NCBI GenBank assembly: GCA_030144725.1
Contig: JASKMD010000024.1
Span: forward strand, 1,642,574 to 1,706,573
From: Haematococcus lacustris
Lineage: Eukaryota > Chlorophyta > Chlorophyceae > Chlamydomonadales > Haematococcaceae
Direction of reading: 5' to 3'
Length of the DNA: 64,000 nucleotides
The notes below the pieces were generated by a model. The model ran no database searches and was not told where the DNA came from. It saw only the letters and a program-made list of their open reading frames with translations. Below, piece after piece: positions 52,711-64,000 of the stretch (the stretch's first letter is position 1; every line of letters starts with the position of its first letter). Position numbers and translations under genes: made by a program.

Positions 52711-53969
52711 ATGGATCGCATCGACACGCTGTGCACGCTGCATACGCCGATCCGGCATAGCCGCGGCATGACCGCGGACTGCGACGGCTTCGTGCTGGTG
52801 TGCTGCGTGTATGAGAATATGATGGGCTGGGTGGTGAAGCGCTCCAAGACTGGTGCGGGCTTGGCGACACTGTTCAGGTGGGGCCAAACCCTACCCTTGG
52901 GATCTGCACCTTGAGAAACTGGCCATACGGTGCCTGTTGAGCTGTACGGGTCTTTGGCTGTTGGCCTTCAAGGAGCCTGTAAGGATAGACAATACTAGCT
53001 AGGGCGAAACCCTACCGGGGAAAGTAGCCCAGCAAGGGGACTAGCCACAGCACGTTTAGCCACCATCAACCTGGCTGCGCAAGCGAGAGCAATCCTGGCT
53101 TGGTCAAACTGGTGCTAGTCCCCACAGCTGCAGCTTGCCTCCATTGCATCCCTTGTACAGCTCGTGTTCCATGCACGTCTGTGTTTACCGTTTAGAATAG
53201 CCGGCACCAGCAAGAGAGTGTCACCTTGCCTGCAGTGTGGACTTCCAGCCAAGTAGCTTCACTGCGGACACTACCCGATTCTGGCTGTCCTCTGCCAGTG
53301 CCATCAAGGAGTATAATGCTGAGGGGAAGTGTCTGTGGACCTTCCCAGGCCAGCGCTATGCCTCGTACATGGAGTGCTCAGGCAGCATGTGAGTGGCGCC
53401 ATCCTGGTGGCTGCTTCATGAAGTGCTGCCGCATGTTGCTGCACATCTGACAGGACGTCATGTTCACAGGCTGTACTACATTGGTTACTACTCTGGTTAC
53501 CTCTATGCGGTGAACACCATCAGCACTGCTAGCAAGCTTCTGACCACTGATGTGAAGGCAACTGGTGGACTGGCTCTGTTCCCCGCCGCCAAGAAGGTGT
53601 TGTTCATCAGCAGCCGCAACAGCCTGTGTCAGCTGGACATGCAGTCAGGGGGGGGGCCGGGTCATCACCCCCACTGTGTGGCCAGTGGGCGGCCGTCTGC
53701 TGACTGGGAACGACCAGCTGGCCCTGTACATTGTGCCTAGTACTGGAGGCAGCAATTTCTTCTCTTGCTCCGCGCAAGGGAAGGTGTGCAACTTGCGCAG
53801 TGTCCGTCATTCTGCTATCAGTGCAGATTACCGCCTCAACAGCCGGGGTGACCTTCTCTTCTTTGATCAGCGGGACAGAAATATGCCATGCATCAGCTGC
53901 TTGCCTGCGCTGCTGCCGCCTCCGGAGGCTAGTGCCTGCAAGACCCCGAGCCCCAAGGGTGGCCAATGA
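52711..53969 (+). CDS. Propeller-like repeat protein, copy 2 (one-base frameshift)
   Basis: Three exons: 52711-52877, 53236-53388, 53470-53969, with the same phases as copy 3 (2, then 2). It encodes MDRIDTLCTLHTPI, SRGMTADCDGF, VVKRSKTGAGLATLF, then FQPSSFTADTTRFWLSSA and YYIGYYSGYLYAVNT. Exon 3 is 500 nt against 499 nt in copy 3. The extra base is in a run of nine G (53648-53656) where copy 3 has GGGGAGTG, and it shifts the frame. After it the other frame continues RVITPTVWPVGGRLLTGND to the normal stop. Either a fresh pseudogene or a homopolymer assembly error. Propeller fold and function are inference. Confidence 0.72.
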
Positions 53970-54776
53970 CCCTACAGCTAGTGTGGGAGCCAGCATGGTC
54001 ACAAGAATAATTGCAAGGCTAGAGGAGTTCACTGTAAAGCTAGTGAGTTTGTGTGCGATTGTGCGGAAGCCTGTGCGATGTGACCGGCTGCAATCAAAAG
54101 AGATGGATCCAGAACAGGCTGTCATACAACAGAAGGACACTGCACAGCTGCTCCTGTCGGGGCTGCTGTGATGTTGTTGAAGGCCTTTCACATTTGATGC
54201 CTTTCATCGTCCAGTAACCGGCGTCCTCGGGCCCGCCCCGCCCTGCCCCGCCCGGGCTGTAAGGAGGGCGGGTGCTGACCGCATCTCGTCCACGCAGCGG
54301 ACCAGCTGGACCAGAGGATGGTGAGCTTGCTGCGACTGCCGTGGGGCTTGATACTTGGTTCTTTTGCCCCGCGTCCCCAGGGTTTCCAGGTCCCCAAGTG
54401 TCGCCGACTGGAGAAGAGCACAAAACTCGGAGACAGAGGATCACTGGTCGCCGACTAAAGCAAGTTGAGCGCACACGATATAACACGGCGTCCACCCTAA
54501 CCTGCGACTGCCAATGTGGGGCTTGATACTCGGATACTACGGCGTTCTTTCGCCCCGCGCCGCGCAGGGCTTGCCGACGAGGTGTCGACGACTGGAGAAT
54601 AGCTTGTGAACGGAGCTTGTGGAACGCGGGGACGGAGGGTCACTGGACGTCACGTCGTGAGACCGACTACAACAAGCTGAACGCAATGACGAGGCACAAT
54701 GACGCTTCACGGGTGTGACGGGTCTTTCACGGATGTATCCTGAAACGCAATCAGTGCCGTAGCAACATTGCGCGCC
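53970..54776. other. Spacer between propeller-like copies, with tandem duplication
   Basis: No gene. Two related stretches (about 54305-54480 and 54485-54700) share GGGGCTTGATACT(T/C)GG, TTTCGCCCCGCG-like and CGACTGGAGAA motifs, so the upstream region of copy 3 was itself tandemly duplicated. Confidence 0.5.
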
Positions 54777-56053
54777 ATGGATCGCATTGAGGCGCTGTGC
54801 ACGCTGCACACTCCAATCTCGGGCAGTCGCGGCATGACCGCGGACTGCGACGGGTTCGCGCTGGTGTGCTGCGTATATTTGGAATGGGTGGGCTGGGTGG
54901 TGAAGCGCTCCAAGACTGGTGCGGGCTTGGCGACGTTATTCAGGTGAGGCCAAACCCTACCCTAGGGACCTGCACCTTGAACCACTGGCCATACGGTGCC
55001 TGTTGAGCTGTACGGGCCTGGCAACGTTGTTCAGGTGGGGTCAAACCCTACCCTGGGGATGTACACCCTGACTTTCTCTTCTTAAGGCACAAGCTGGAGA
55101 TCACCCAATAACTGGAGGGCTGTCACTTGAGCCCTAGAGCACTTGAGCACTACAGCACCCACCCCTGCAATCCATGCAGCATCGGCAAGAGCCGGCAAGA
55201 GCCAAGAGTGATGATAGTGGCTGAGGTAGCTGTTTGTCAAGCTGCATTGCTTTCCTGCTTTGCTACTGGTCGTGCCCTATATCCTGTCAAAGCCTTGCTA
55301 TATCTTCACCTTGCCTGCAGCCTGGATTTCGAGCCCAGTAGCTTTACTGCGGACACTACCCGGTTCTGGCTGTCCTCTGCCAGTGCCATCAAGGAGTACA
55401 ATGCTGAGGGGAAGTGTCTGCGGACCATCCCAGGCCAGTACTATGCCTCGTACATGGAGTGCTCAGGCAGCATGTGAGTGGCGCCATCCTGGTGGCTGCT
55501 TCATGAAGTGCTGCTGCAGGTTGCTGCACATCTTACTGGCAGTCATGTTTGCAGGCTGTACTTTATTGGCTACGAGTCTGGTTACCTCTATGCGGTGGAC
55601 ACCACCAGCAATGCTAGCAAGCTTCTGACCACCAATGTGAAGGCACCTGGGGGCCTGGCTCTGTTCCACGCCGCCCAGAAGCTGTTGTTCATGGGCGGCC
55701 ACAAGAGCATGTGTCAGTTGGACTTGCAGTCAGGGGAGTGCCGGGTCATCACCCCCAGCGTGTGGCCAGAGGGCGGCCGCCTGCTGACTGGGAACGACCA
55801 GCTGGCCCTGCTCATAGTGCCTTGCGCTGGAGGCAGCAACTTCTTCGCATGCTCTGCGCAAGGGGAGCTACGGCACTTGCGCAGTGTCCAGCACTCAGCA
55901 GTCAGTGCAGACTACCGCCTCAACAGCCGGGGTGACCTGCTGTTTATTGACCAGCAGGACAAAGAGCTGCCGAGTCTGAGCTGCTTGCCTGCACTGCTGC
56001 CGCCTCCAGAGGCTAGTGCCTGCAAGACCCTGAGCTCCAAGGATTGCAAATGA
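54777..56053 (+). CDS. Propeller-like repeat protein, copy 3 (intact)
   Basis: Exons 54777-54943, 55321-55473 and 55555-56053 total 819 nt, 272 residues plus stop, with GT-AG introns. Start context and exon lengths match copy 2. Visible repeat-like motifs: SSFTADTTRFWLSSASAIKEY, LYFIGYESGYLYAVDTTS, KAPGGLALFHAAQKLLFMG, MCQLDLQSGECRVITP, GGRLLTGNDQLALLIVP and RLNSRGDLLFID. The alternation of short beta-type strands around small residues suggests a beta-propeller, but I cannot name the family. The end of exon 1 and the start of intron 1 are partly duplicated inside intron 1 (about 55016-55068). Paralogs lie at 1-302 and 52711-53969. Confidence 0.75.
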
Positions 56054-56953
56054 CCCTACAGCTAGTGTGGCAGACATCTTGCATGCGTTGCTGCTCCCTG
56101 CTGAGGTCACTGCCTGCAAAATGTCCAGCCTCAAGCGTGGCCACGGAGCCAAAGGCAGTACGGGATATAACATGACCACAAGGATGTTCGTAAGGTCTGT
56201 AGAGCCACTGGCCAGACAGAGGTCGCAAAGACGTCACTACACAGGGGTCAGGCAATGATGTAAGTGGTAGGCGCCCAGCCATGTGACAAAACACCACCTC
56301 TAGTGAGTGTACATAATTCTGCCTTGCGTTGTTACTTGCTGCCCGCTGGGCTGATGAGGAAGACATGAGGTGACCGGACATGATGCATGACAAAGGAGGC
56401 GTCTCTCACGACGTTAAGCACACCATAACCCTTATGGGGCATGACAGGCATGACGGGTGGGATAGCATGCGGCATGCAAGGGTATGGCGTGAGGGGTCGG
56501 TGAAGCTGCCATGAGGCATGTCCCGGCGGCGTCCTAGAGTGTAATGAAGGTGGTCACTGGTGATGTAATGATGTAGGCATAGGCCTAGTCCCCAGATGAT
56601 ACAGTGTGACGGTTGTGTAGGGCTTATTAAGGTTAGGGTTAGGGTCAAGTAAGTAAGTGGGTAAGTGGGTCAAGGGTTAGGTGGGTTAGTGTTGTGCTGG
56701 ACCCAGCGCTGCACTCACGCTCTGAGCCTTGGAAACTGAGCCTTGGGACCCTTGGCCCTGTGCCCTTGTTGCCAAGAGGCCAAGGTTGTTGCCAAGGTGA
56801 CAGCCATACTTCATAGTACTCGTGGGCGGACCCTGACTCTGAATCTGTACACTAGGCCCTGACCCTGAACCCTAACCGTAACGTTAACCCTAACCCTAAC
56901 CGTACCGTAACCGTAAACCCTAACCGTTTTAGACACTAACCTCAACCCTCACC
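56054..56953. other. Intergenic between converging genes, with telomere-like repeats
   Basis: No coding feature. Short TTAGGG-type runs occur at about 56627-56655 (plus strand) and CCCTAAC/CCGTAAC-type runs at about 56840-56935, right after the BBS8 stop. They are interstitial and imperfect. Confidence 0.6.
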
Positions 56954-59900
56954 CTACAGCATGGTGAGCTGCGCCTTGAGCTGCTTCATGAGCTCCAGGC
57001 TGTCGCTGTGCTCAGGGTAGGCTGCCAGCGCCTGGCTGACCTGCAGGGCGCAACACAAGGGGTAGGGTTAGCCGGGGCAGCAAGGCGTGGGGGGCGTGGA
57101 GGGCAGCCACAGTGCTCAGGGCTGCAGCGGCTTTCAGCGCTTCCCAGGAGGAGGTCTTAGCTAAGGTGTGGGTCTAAAGCGCTCCCAGGAGGAGGTCAGC
57201 AGGTCGGGGGTCAGCAGGTCCGGGTGGAGGTCAGCAGATCAAGGAGGAGCCTGACTTCCCGCGCCCTACCCAGAGGCGATTGGGCCTAATTGTAGTGGCC
57301 GTAGGAGCAGCAGTAACCACAGCAATCAAGGAAGTGGGCGAGCCACTGGGCTGGCCGGTCAAGGGGGTTGGAGGTGGAGGTGGAAGTGGGGGGTGCAGGC
57401 GAGGTATGGCTCAGGGTTAGGGTCAGCACCGGACTGGGACTATTGCATGGCGCAGGTGTCATGGAGGGCAGGGGCGACCCCCTACTGGGGCTTGGTCGTC
57501 CCTAGTCAGACCTGCTTTGGATGTTGAACTCTACCAGGGCTGAACCAGACGGGGAGGCCCCGCAGGGCTAGTGACAGGCTCTGAGGCTACAATGCCAAGC
57601 TACACCTCAACTACCGCTGGGCAAGGTCAATTATAACCAGGGTAACCGTTAGCAATGCAGGACCAGGTGAGGCAGGTGAGGCAGGTGAGGGTGATGGTGC
57701 AGCTGCGGCGGCTCACCAGCGTGAAGGACTCCTGGAAGTCGCCGGTCTTGAAGGCCAGCAGGCCGCCGTTGAAGAAGGGCTCGAACGCGTGCCCGCTGGC
57801 CTGGGCTGACCTGCACACCACCATGACCAGCGGCGGCTGGGGTAGCTGAAGCACCTAGTGGGGGGCCGGGGGGGAGGGGCTGGGGGTGTACCCCATCCAG
57901 CAGCCGCTGGGATCGCGGGGGTCAGTGGCGGCAGGCAGTTGAAACAACAGGGGAAGGGTGGTTGAGCTTGGGTGGGTGGGTGGGGGTGATGGGGCTCGGG
58001 TTGGGGTGGGGGGTGAGGGACTGGGGGTGAGGGGACAGGGGCTGGAGGGTGGGGTGGGGTGGGGTGGGGTGGGGTGGAGGGGCTGTAGGTGGTATGGTGG
58101 TATGGTGGAGCTGGGGGGAGTGGAGTGGGGGGGAAGGGGGGGTGGATTTGCAGCAACCAACCTCAACCCCCCTGTGCACAGTCTGGCGCCAGTGACGGCA
58201 GCAAGGGACATGGTCCAGTGGCGCTTGCCAGGAGACGCGACACCCCCTGACACCCCTCTAGCCACCCCTCACTGGCTGTAAGGGGGGTAGGTGGCTGTAA
58301 GGGGGGTGGGCGCCTCACTGGCTGTAAGGGGACTGGGGCTGAGGGGAAGGGAGGGGAAGGGGGGAGGGGGGCAGGGTGTTATCCACGGTTGTGAGGCCCA
58401 GTCGTGTCCAGCAGTGCGGCTAAGGCAGGGCCCACAGGCAGTCCCTGGACCCCATCTGGCTAGCCTGCCCCCTCACATGAAGTGTGACCTGGCCAGCGTG
58501 TCGTTGCCCTTGCGGCCCTCCAGCACGCCCAGGTTGGTGTGCGCCTCCGCATGGCCCGGGTCCAGGGCCACAGCCAGGCGCAGGCACTGCCCCGCTAGCC
58601 CCAGGTCGCCTATGCCCACAGCCACCTGCAGGCCACAGCTGGCAGCTGGGACTTAGCTTACAGAGCAGGTCGGCAGGGCAGATGGGGAGGGTCAGGGCCG
58701 CAGTCGGCAGGGCTGCAGGGGTAGGGGGAGGGGGATGCAAGGGCGGGGGAGCTGGCAGACGCGATGTTTAGCTTGCACGACTGATGGGTAGGGCCATGGA
58801 TGGGGAATGCAGGGCCGCAGGGGTAGAGGGGGCTAGCAGGTTAGGGGGGAAGGAGCGGGAGGGAGATGCAAGGGGTGGGTGGGGAGCCCACATCAGGCAC
58901 CCCACTTGGAGTCACTTGAAGATACACCCCAGGGAATGCTGAGAGGGGTTGACCTGGGAGTGTCACGGCGGCTGGGGTGTGGCGCATTCATGCAGTGATG
59001 AGAGGAGTGGGTGGCTGTGTAGGTGGGGACAGGTGAGGGTGCAACGAGGTGCGGGAGCGGGAAGTCGAGGGACGTCTCATGGTTGTAAGAGGGGAGGGGC
59101 AAGTGGGTGTGTCAAGTGGGTCTCAGGGGCGGGAGCGGAGCGAGGATTGGGGGGGTAGCGTAAGGGTCAAAAGAGGGAGGGGGGGAGGGCCTCGCCTGGG
59201 TCCCTGGACCTGACCTGGCTGATGTTGTACCACACGTCCGCCACGTTGCCGTCATCGCTGAGCTGCAGGGCGCGCTCAAAGCAGCCCAGGCACAGGTCGT
59301 ACTGCGGAGCATAGAGCAGGCAGGGCAGGCGGGGCGTGGCGCAGGCAGGGCAGGCAATCAACCCCTGGGGGGGAAACAGGGGAGGAAAGCTCAGGGCTGG
59401 GGGGTCAAAGAGGGAGGGCGACACAGCCAGGCACGGGGCAGGGCGCAGGGAGGTGGGGGAGGTTGGTGGTACAAGGGGTGGCGGGGGGATAGGAGGCTAG
59501 GGGGGCGAAGCGAGAGGGGGGGAGGTGGGTGTGGGGCAGGCGGGTGTGCAGGGATGGCGGTGGGGGTGTGAGGGGCAAGAGGGGTTTAGGAGGCCGGGGG
59601 ACAAGGCGATGGAGGAGGCGACAGAGGATGGGTGTGGGCCAGGCATGCGTGTCAACAATGGGGGAAGGTGTGTGGGGGGTGCGCGTGGGGGGGTGTGGCG
59701 TGCCTGGGATGCGTAGAAGCAACACAAGCCCAGATTTGTCCACAGCTCCGTGTTGGTCACACCCATCTGCAGCAGCCGGCGGTAGTACCTGCACCCACCA
59801 CCACCACCACCACCACCTTCAGCTTTAAGCCTGCATCACTCCAGTCTCTGGCAACACTGTGCACTGCTCGTCTGGTCCACTCCTCCCCCTGCCCCTCCCC

Positions 59901-62310
59901 CTCCCCCTGCCCCTGCCCCTCCCGAGTCAATGAGGCAGGCAGCGAGAGGACAGGCAGCAGGGGCAGCCAGCCCTTCCCCCACCCCACCTCAACGCAATTT
60001 CTGGCTGGTCTGTGTAGAAGTGGAAGGCGGCCAGGCAGGCAATGGCCTCCACGTTGGAAGCGTCATAGTACAGCACGTTCTTGTAAAACTGTGGCCGCCA
60101 GGGGCGAGGTCAGCAGGGGGGGTGAGGAGCAGCACCAGGGGCGAGGTCAGCAGGGGGGGTGAGGAGCAGCACCAGGGGCGAGGTCAGCAGGGGGGGTGAG
60201 GAGCAGCACCAGGGGCGAGGTCAGCAGGGGGGGTGAGGAGCAGCACCAGGGGCGAGGTCAGCAGGGGGGGTGAGGAGCAGCACCAGGGGCGAGGTCAGCA
60301 GGGGGGGTGAGGAGCAGCACCAGGGGCAAGGTCAGCAGGGGGGGTGAGGAGCAGCACCAGGGGGCAAGGTCAGCAGGGGGGGTGAGGAGCAGCACCAGGG
60401 GGCAAGGTCAGCAGGGGGGGTGAGGAGCAGCACCAGGGGGCAAGGTCAGCAGGGGGGGTGAGGAGCAGCACCAGGGGGCAAGGTCAGCAGGGGGGGTGAG
60501 GAGCAGCACCAGGGGCAAGGTCAGCAGGGGGGGACAGGGTGAGGCACAGCAGGCATCCCCGGTGCAGGCAGCAGGAGGCTAGCAGGCTGCATGTGGACTT
60601 GGAAGGAACAGCAGCAGGGGCACAGGGGGTAGGGGAGGGGGGGGTGCAGCGCTCAGGGGGGGGACAGAGGCAGCAGCAGCAGCAGCAGCAGGGTTAGGAG
60701 TTGCCTCAAGGCCAGGGAGAGCAGGGGGAGGAGGAGCGGCAGCGAGGGGCAACAGCAGCCACAGCACCAGCCAGGAGGGTGGTTGGACCGCAAGCTGGCC
60801 GTTGCTGCTCCAGGGGGGGTGCTGCTGTAGGGGCTTGCCCAGACGCTTCCTTGCCCCCTGCCCCCCCCTGTCCCCCCTCTTCCCCTCTCCCCCTGCCCTG
60901 ACCTGCACGCCCTTGTCCGTGTCCCCTAAGGCGTCGTACACGCGCGCCATGCCCAGCAGCAGGTCGGGGTCGCCCGGGTGCGCCTGCTGCCAGACAGCCA
61001 GACAGGCAGCCAGGCAGTCCGTCATGTGGTCAGACAGTTGGTCGGTTAGCTCGCCCTTCGGTAGGTCAGTCACTGGTTCGTTTGTTTGATGTTCGGGAGG
61101 CAGGCAGTCGGCTGGTCGGTCAGTTTGTCTGGCTGTCTGGGAAGGTGAGGGTGCGTCCTGCAGGCATCCTGACTACAGCTGTGATGGAATGACAACGGAG
61201 GCGGCAAGGAGTGTTTCCATATGGGGTACTACACGAGTGACCGTGTGAGTGATCACACCAGTGACCACATGTTCCCAGCTGGGAACACCACAGCCCTGAC
61301 TGCCTTGCATCACAGCCTTAGCCATCACCTGCCTGCCTGACCCCAGACTCCTTGCCCACACCCCAGCCATCCCCCTGCCCCCCCCCTGCCAGCGCTCTGC
61401 CCCGCCCCCGGCCAGCCCCTAACGCCACCCCCGGCCAGCCCCCGACCTGTGCCCAGCCAGCCCCCAGCCGCCCCCTGCCCTGCCTGCAGCGCTGCCGTGT
61501 AGTGCTCCAGGGCGCTGTTGGGCTGGTCCAGCCTCAGGTACACCTTGGCCAGCTCCAGCACTGCACTCATCATCTCCTGCAGGCCAGGCGCGAGGGGAGC
61601 AGCGGGCAGGGGGAGGGAGGGGGGTCAGCAGCGTGGGACGGGGGGCGGAGGGTGGGGTGCGGGGGGCTGTGCAGGCGCCTGACACCAGCCTAGCACTAGC
61701 AAGTAGCGACAAGGGTGGGTTGAAAGCGAGCGGGGTGTGAGGGTGAGAGGGGTGGAGGGAGCCAGTGGCATGGGCTGGTCTCGCCCTGGGACGCACACAG
61801 AACCTGGGTAGGGGGGGCAGCAGGCAGGGTGGAGGGGGAGGGGATCAGCGAGCAGGGAGAGGGGGGAGGGGGGCAGTGGCCACAGCTGGTCTCAGAGTTC
61901 CTCTCTGCTGCTGCAGCCGCGCAGGTCTTGCTCCGTCTGCCTTCATCGCAGGTCAGTCTGACAGCGTCCCTGCTCTTGCACCTTTGCCCCCTGCTGTGGT
62001 TGGGGGGTCCATTGCTACTGCTGCTGCTACTACTGCTGACGACGATGCTGCCGCTGCCGCTGGTCCCAGCCCCCTGACCTGTGTCTTGATGCTGCTCTTC
62101 AGCTGCTTCTCAGCATCGCGCAGCAGACCCAGCTGGTAGTAGCACTTGCCCAGCCGGGCCTTCCACCACCAGTCCTGAACAGGCAAGCCAGTCAGCAGAG
62201 AGGCTGAGGCAGCAGACTGAAGCAACCGCCCTTGGGGCCAGGCCAGGCACATCAGCAGCCAGCTGCCTGCAGTAGCAGGGGTAGCAGCCAGGGTCTCAAG
62301 CAGCAGCTAA

Positions 62311-62349
<39 letters not shown>

Positions 62350-63094
62350 CCGGCGGGCCGGCGGGCCGGCGGGCGGGCGGGCGGGCGGGCGGGCGGGCGG
62401 GCGGGCGGGCGACCGGGCGGGCGGGCGGGCGGGCGGGCGACCGGGCGGGCGACCGGGCGGGCGGGCGACCGGGCGGGCGGGCGGGCGACCGGGCGGGCGG
62501 GCGGGCGGGCGGGCGACCGGGCGGGGGGGCGGGCGGGCGGGCGGGCGACCGGGCGGGCGACCGGGCGGTGGGTTGAGCACCTGGAAGTCCGCTTTCTGCG
62601 TGGCCATGGCACACAGCTCCAGCGCTCGCTTGACGTTGTGGTCCACGTACAGCATGTAGTCGCACAGTGAGCGGGCCAGGTGCGGGCGGCTGGCATACTT
62701 GCTGCGCTGGTGGCAGGCCAGGCCAGGGCAGCCCAGGCAGCAGGGCGTCAGCAGGCTGACTGGACACAGCACAAGCTGTGGGGAGGCGGAGGTGAGGATG
62801 CCCATCACAAGTGGCAGAGGGGAGGTGGGGGAAGTGGCAAAGGGGGGAGCAAGGAGGAGGGGGGAAGGAGAGGGAGGCGGAGGGCGGGACGAGGGGGGAG
62901 GATGAGGTGTATGTGAATGAGTTGGTAAAACTTTGTAATGATTGAGAAGGGGCAGGGGGGCAGGGGGGCAGGGGGGGCAGAGGGCTGAGGGAGGGAGGGG
63001 TGGCGGAGTCACCCACCGCAGGTCCACCTGCTCGCTGTTGATGAAGGGCCCGCCAGGCTCTGACAGCATGGAGGCCGTGCCCAACCTCACAAAC
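56954..63094 (-). CDS. BBS8: BBS8/TTC8 homolog, BBSome TPR subunit (5' end outside window)
   Basis: Minus-strand exons: 63094-63017, 62701-62581, 62174-62079, 61576-61484, 60986-60903, 60088-59988, 59788-59704, 59301-59215, 58625-58477, 57810-57717, 57040-56954 (TAG at 56956-56954); phases agree throughout. About 358 residues read FVRLGTASMLSEPGGPF, DWWWKARLGKCYYQLGLLRD, VYLRLDQPNSALEHY, DPDLLLGMARVYDALGD, NVLYYDASNVEAIACLA, GVTNTELWTNLGLCCFYA, ADVWYNISQ, VAVGIGDLGLAGQCLRLA and HAEAHTNLGVLEGRKG. This is the TPR series of TTC8/BBS8, a subunit of the coat that moves membrane proteins in and out of cilia. Two introns start with GC (after 61484 and 59704). N-terminal exons lie beyond the GGGTGA array. 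Confidence 0.93.
60101..60528 (+). repeat. 37-bp minisatellite in a BBS8 intron
   Basis: About eleven copies of GGGGCGAGGTCAGCAGGGGGG plus TGAGGAGCAGCACCA. Later copies read GGGGGCAAGG, so there is a variant block. Confidence 0.95.
62312..62572 (+). repeat. GGCA/GGGC tetranucleotide tract in a BBS8 intron
   Basis: GGCA repeats pass into GGGC repeats interrupted by GACC at irregular intervals, next to the exon at 62581-62701. Confidence 0.95.
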
Positions 63095-63117
63095 CTGCAG
63101 CAGAGCAGGGCGCGTGC

Positions 63118-64000
<883 letters not shown>

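Overview
This window is eukaryotic nuclear DNA. Genes carry spliceosomal introns, non-coding DNA is GC-rich and packed with micro- and minisatellites, and much of the first 48 kb is nested transposable elements. A BBS8/TTC8 gene (ciliary trafficking) implies a flagellated organism. Together with the TruB gene, the Fanzor-like gene and the repeat style, this suggests a volvocalean green alga. Haematococcus is my best guess, an inference from remembered protein style and not a search.

Layout. 1-302 is the 3' end of an unrecognised propeller-like gene whose paralogs lie at 52.7-54.0 and 54.8-56.1 kb. 0.8-3.5 kb is a deleted Ty3/gypsy element (A) with a CAAAT target duplication. 3.6-14.9 kb is a decayed hAT/DUF659 transposase gene split by a complete 9.0-kb Ty3/gypsy chromovirus (C) with identical LTRs and a TTGAT duplication. 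The gag gene of C is itself split by a 609-bp insertion. 14.8-19.3 kb is a PIF/Harbinger-type transposase cut up by a long-TIR element (E), an AT-rich TIR segment and a hairpin MITE. 20.9-25.8 kb looks like a non-autonomous CACTA-like element (G) with two arrays of a 14-bp palindrome near its ends and long pentanucleotide tracts inside. Three copies of an F-box/LRR-like gene lie at 28.5-30.2, 42.8-44.5 and 46.7-48.0 kb; the last is a pseudogene. Between them are a Ty3/gypsy element (B, 32.4-38.7 kb) with identical 434-bp LTRs, a chromodomain and a terminal PHD finger, and a Fanzor/TnpB-like gene (39.3-41.3 kb).

From 48.6 kb the region is more ordinary: a TruB-family pseudouridine synthase with a Glu in place of the catalytic Asp (48.6-52.4 kb, eight exons giving an exact 437-codon frame), two propeller-like paralogs, and BBS8 on the minus strand (56.95-63.1 kb). 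The 5' end of BBS8 lies beyond a GGGTGA/GGGTCA array that runs off the window.

The most notable items are the Fanzor-like gene, the chromodomain-PHD retroelement, the palindrome-array element, the nested insertions whose removal restores reading frames, the recurring GGGGC-tract cassette, the D-to-E TruB, and recurrent GC-AG introns. Several otherwise intact genes are broken by one base at G/C runs, which may be assembly error.
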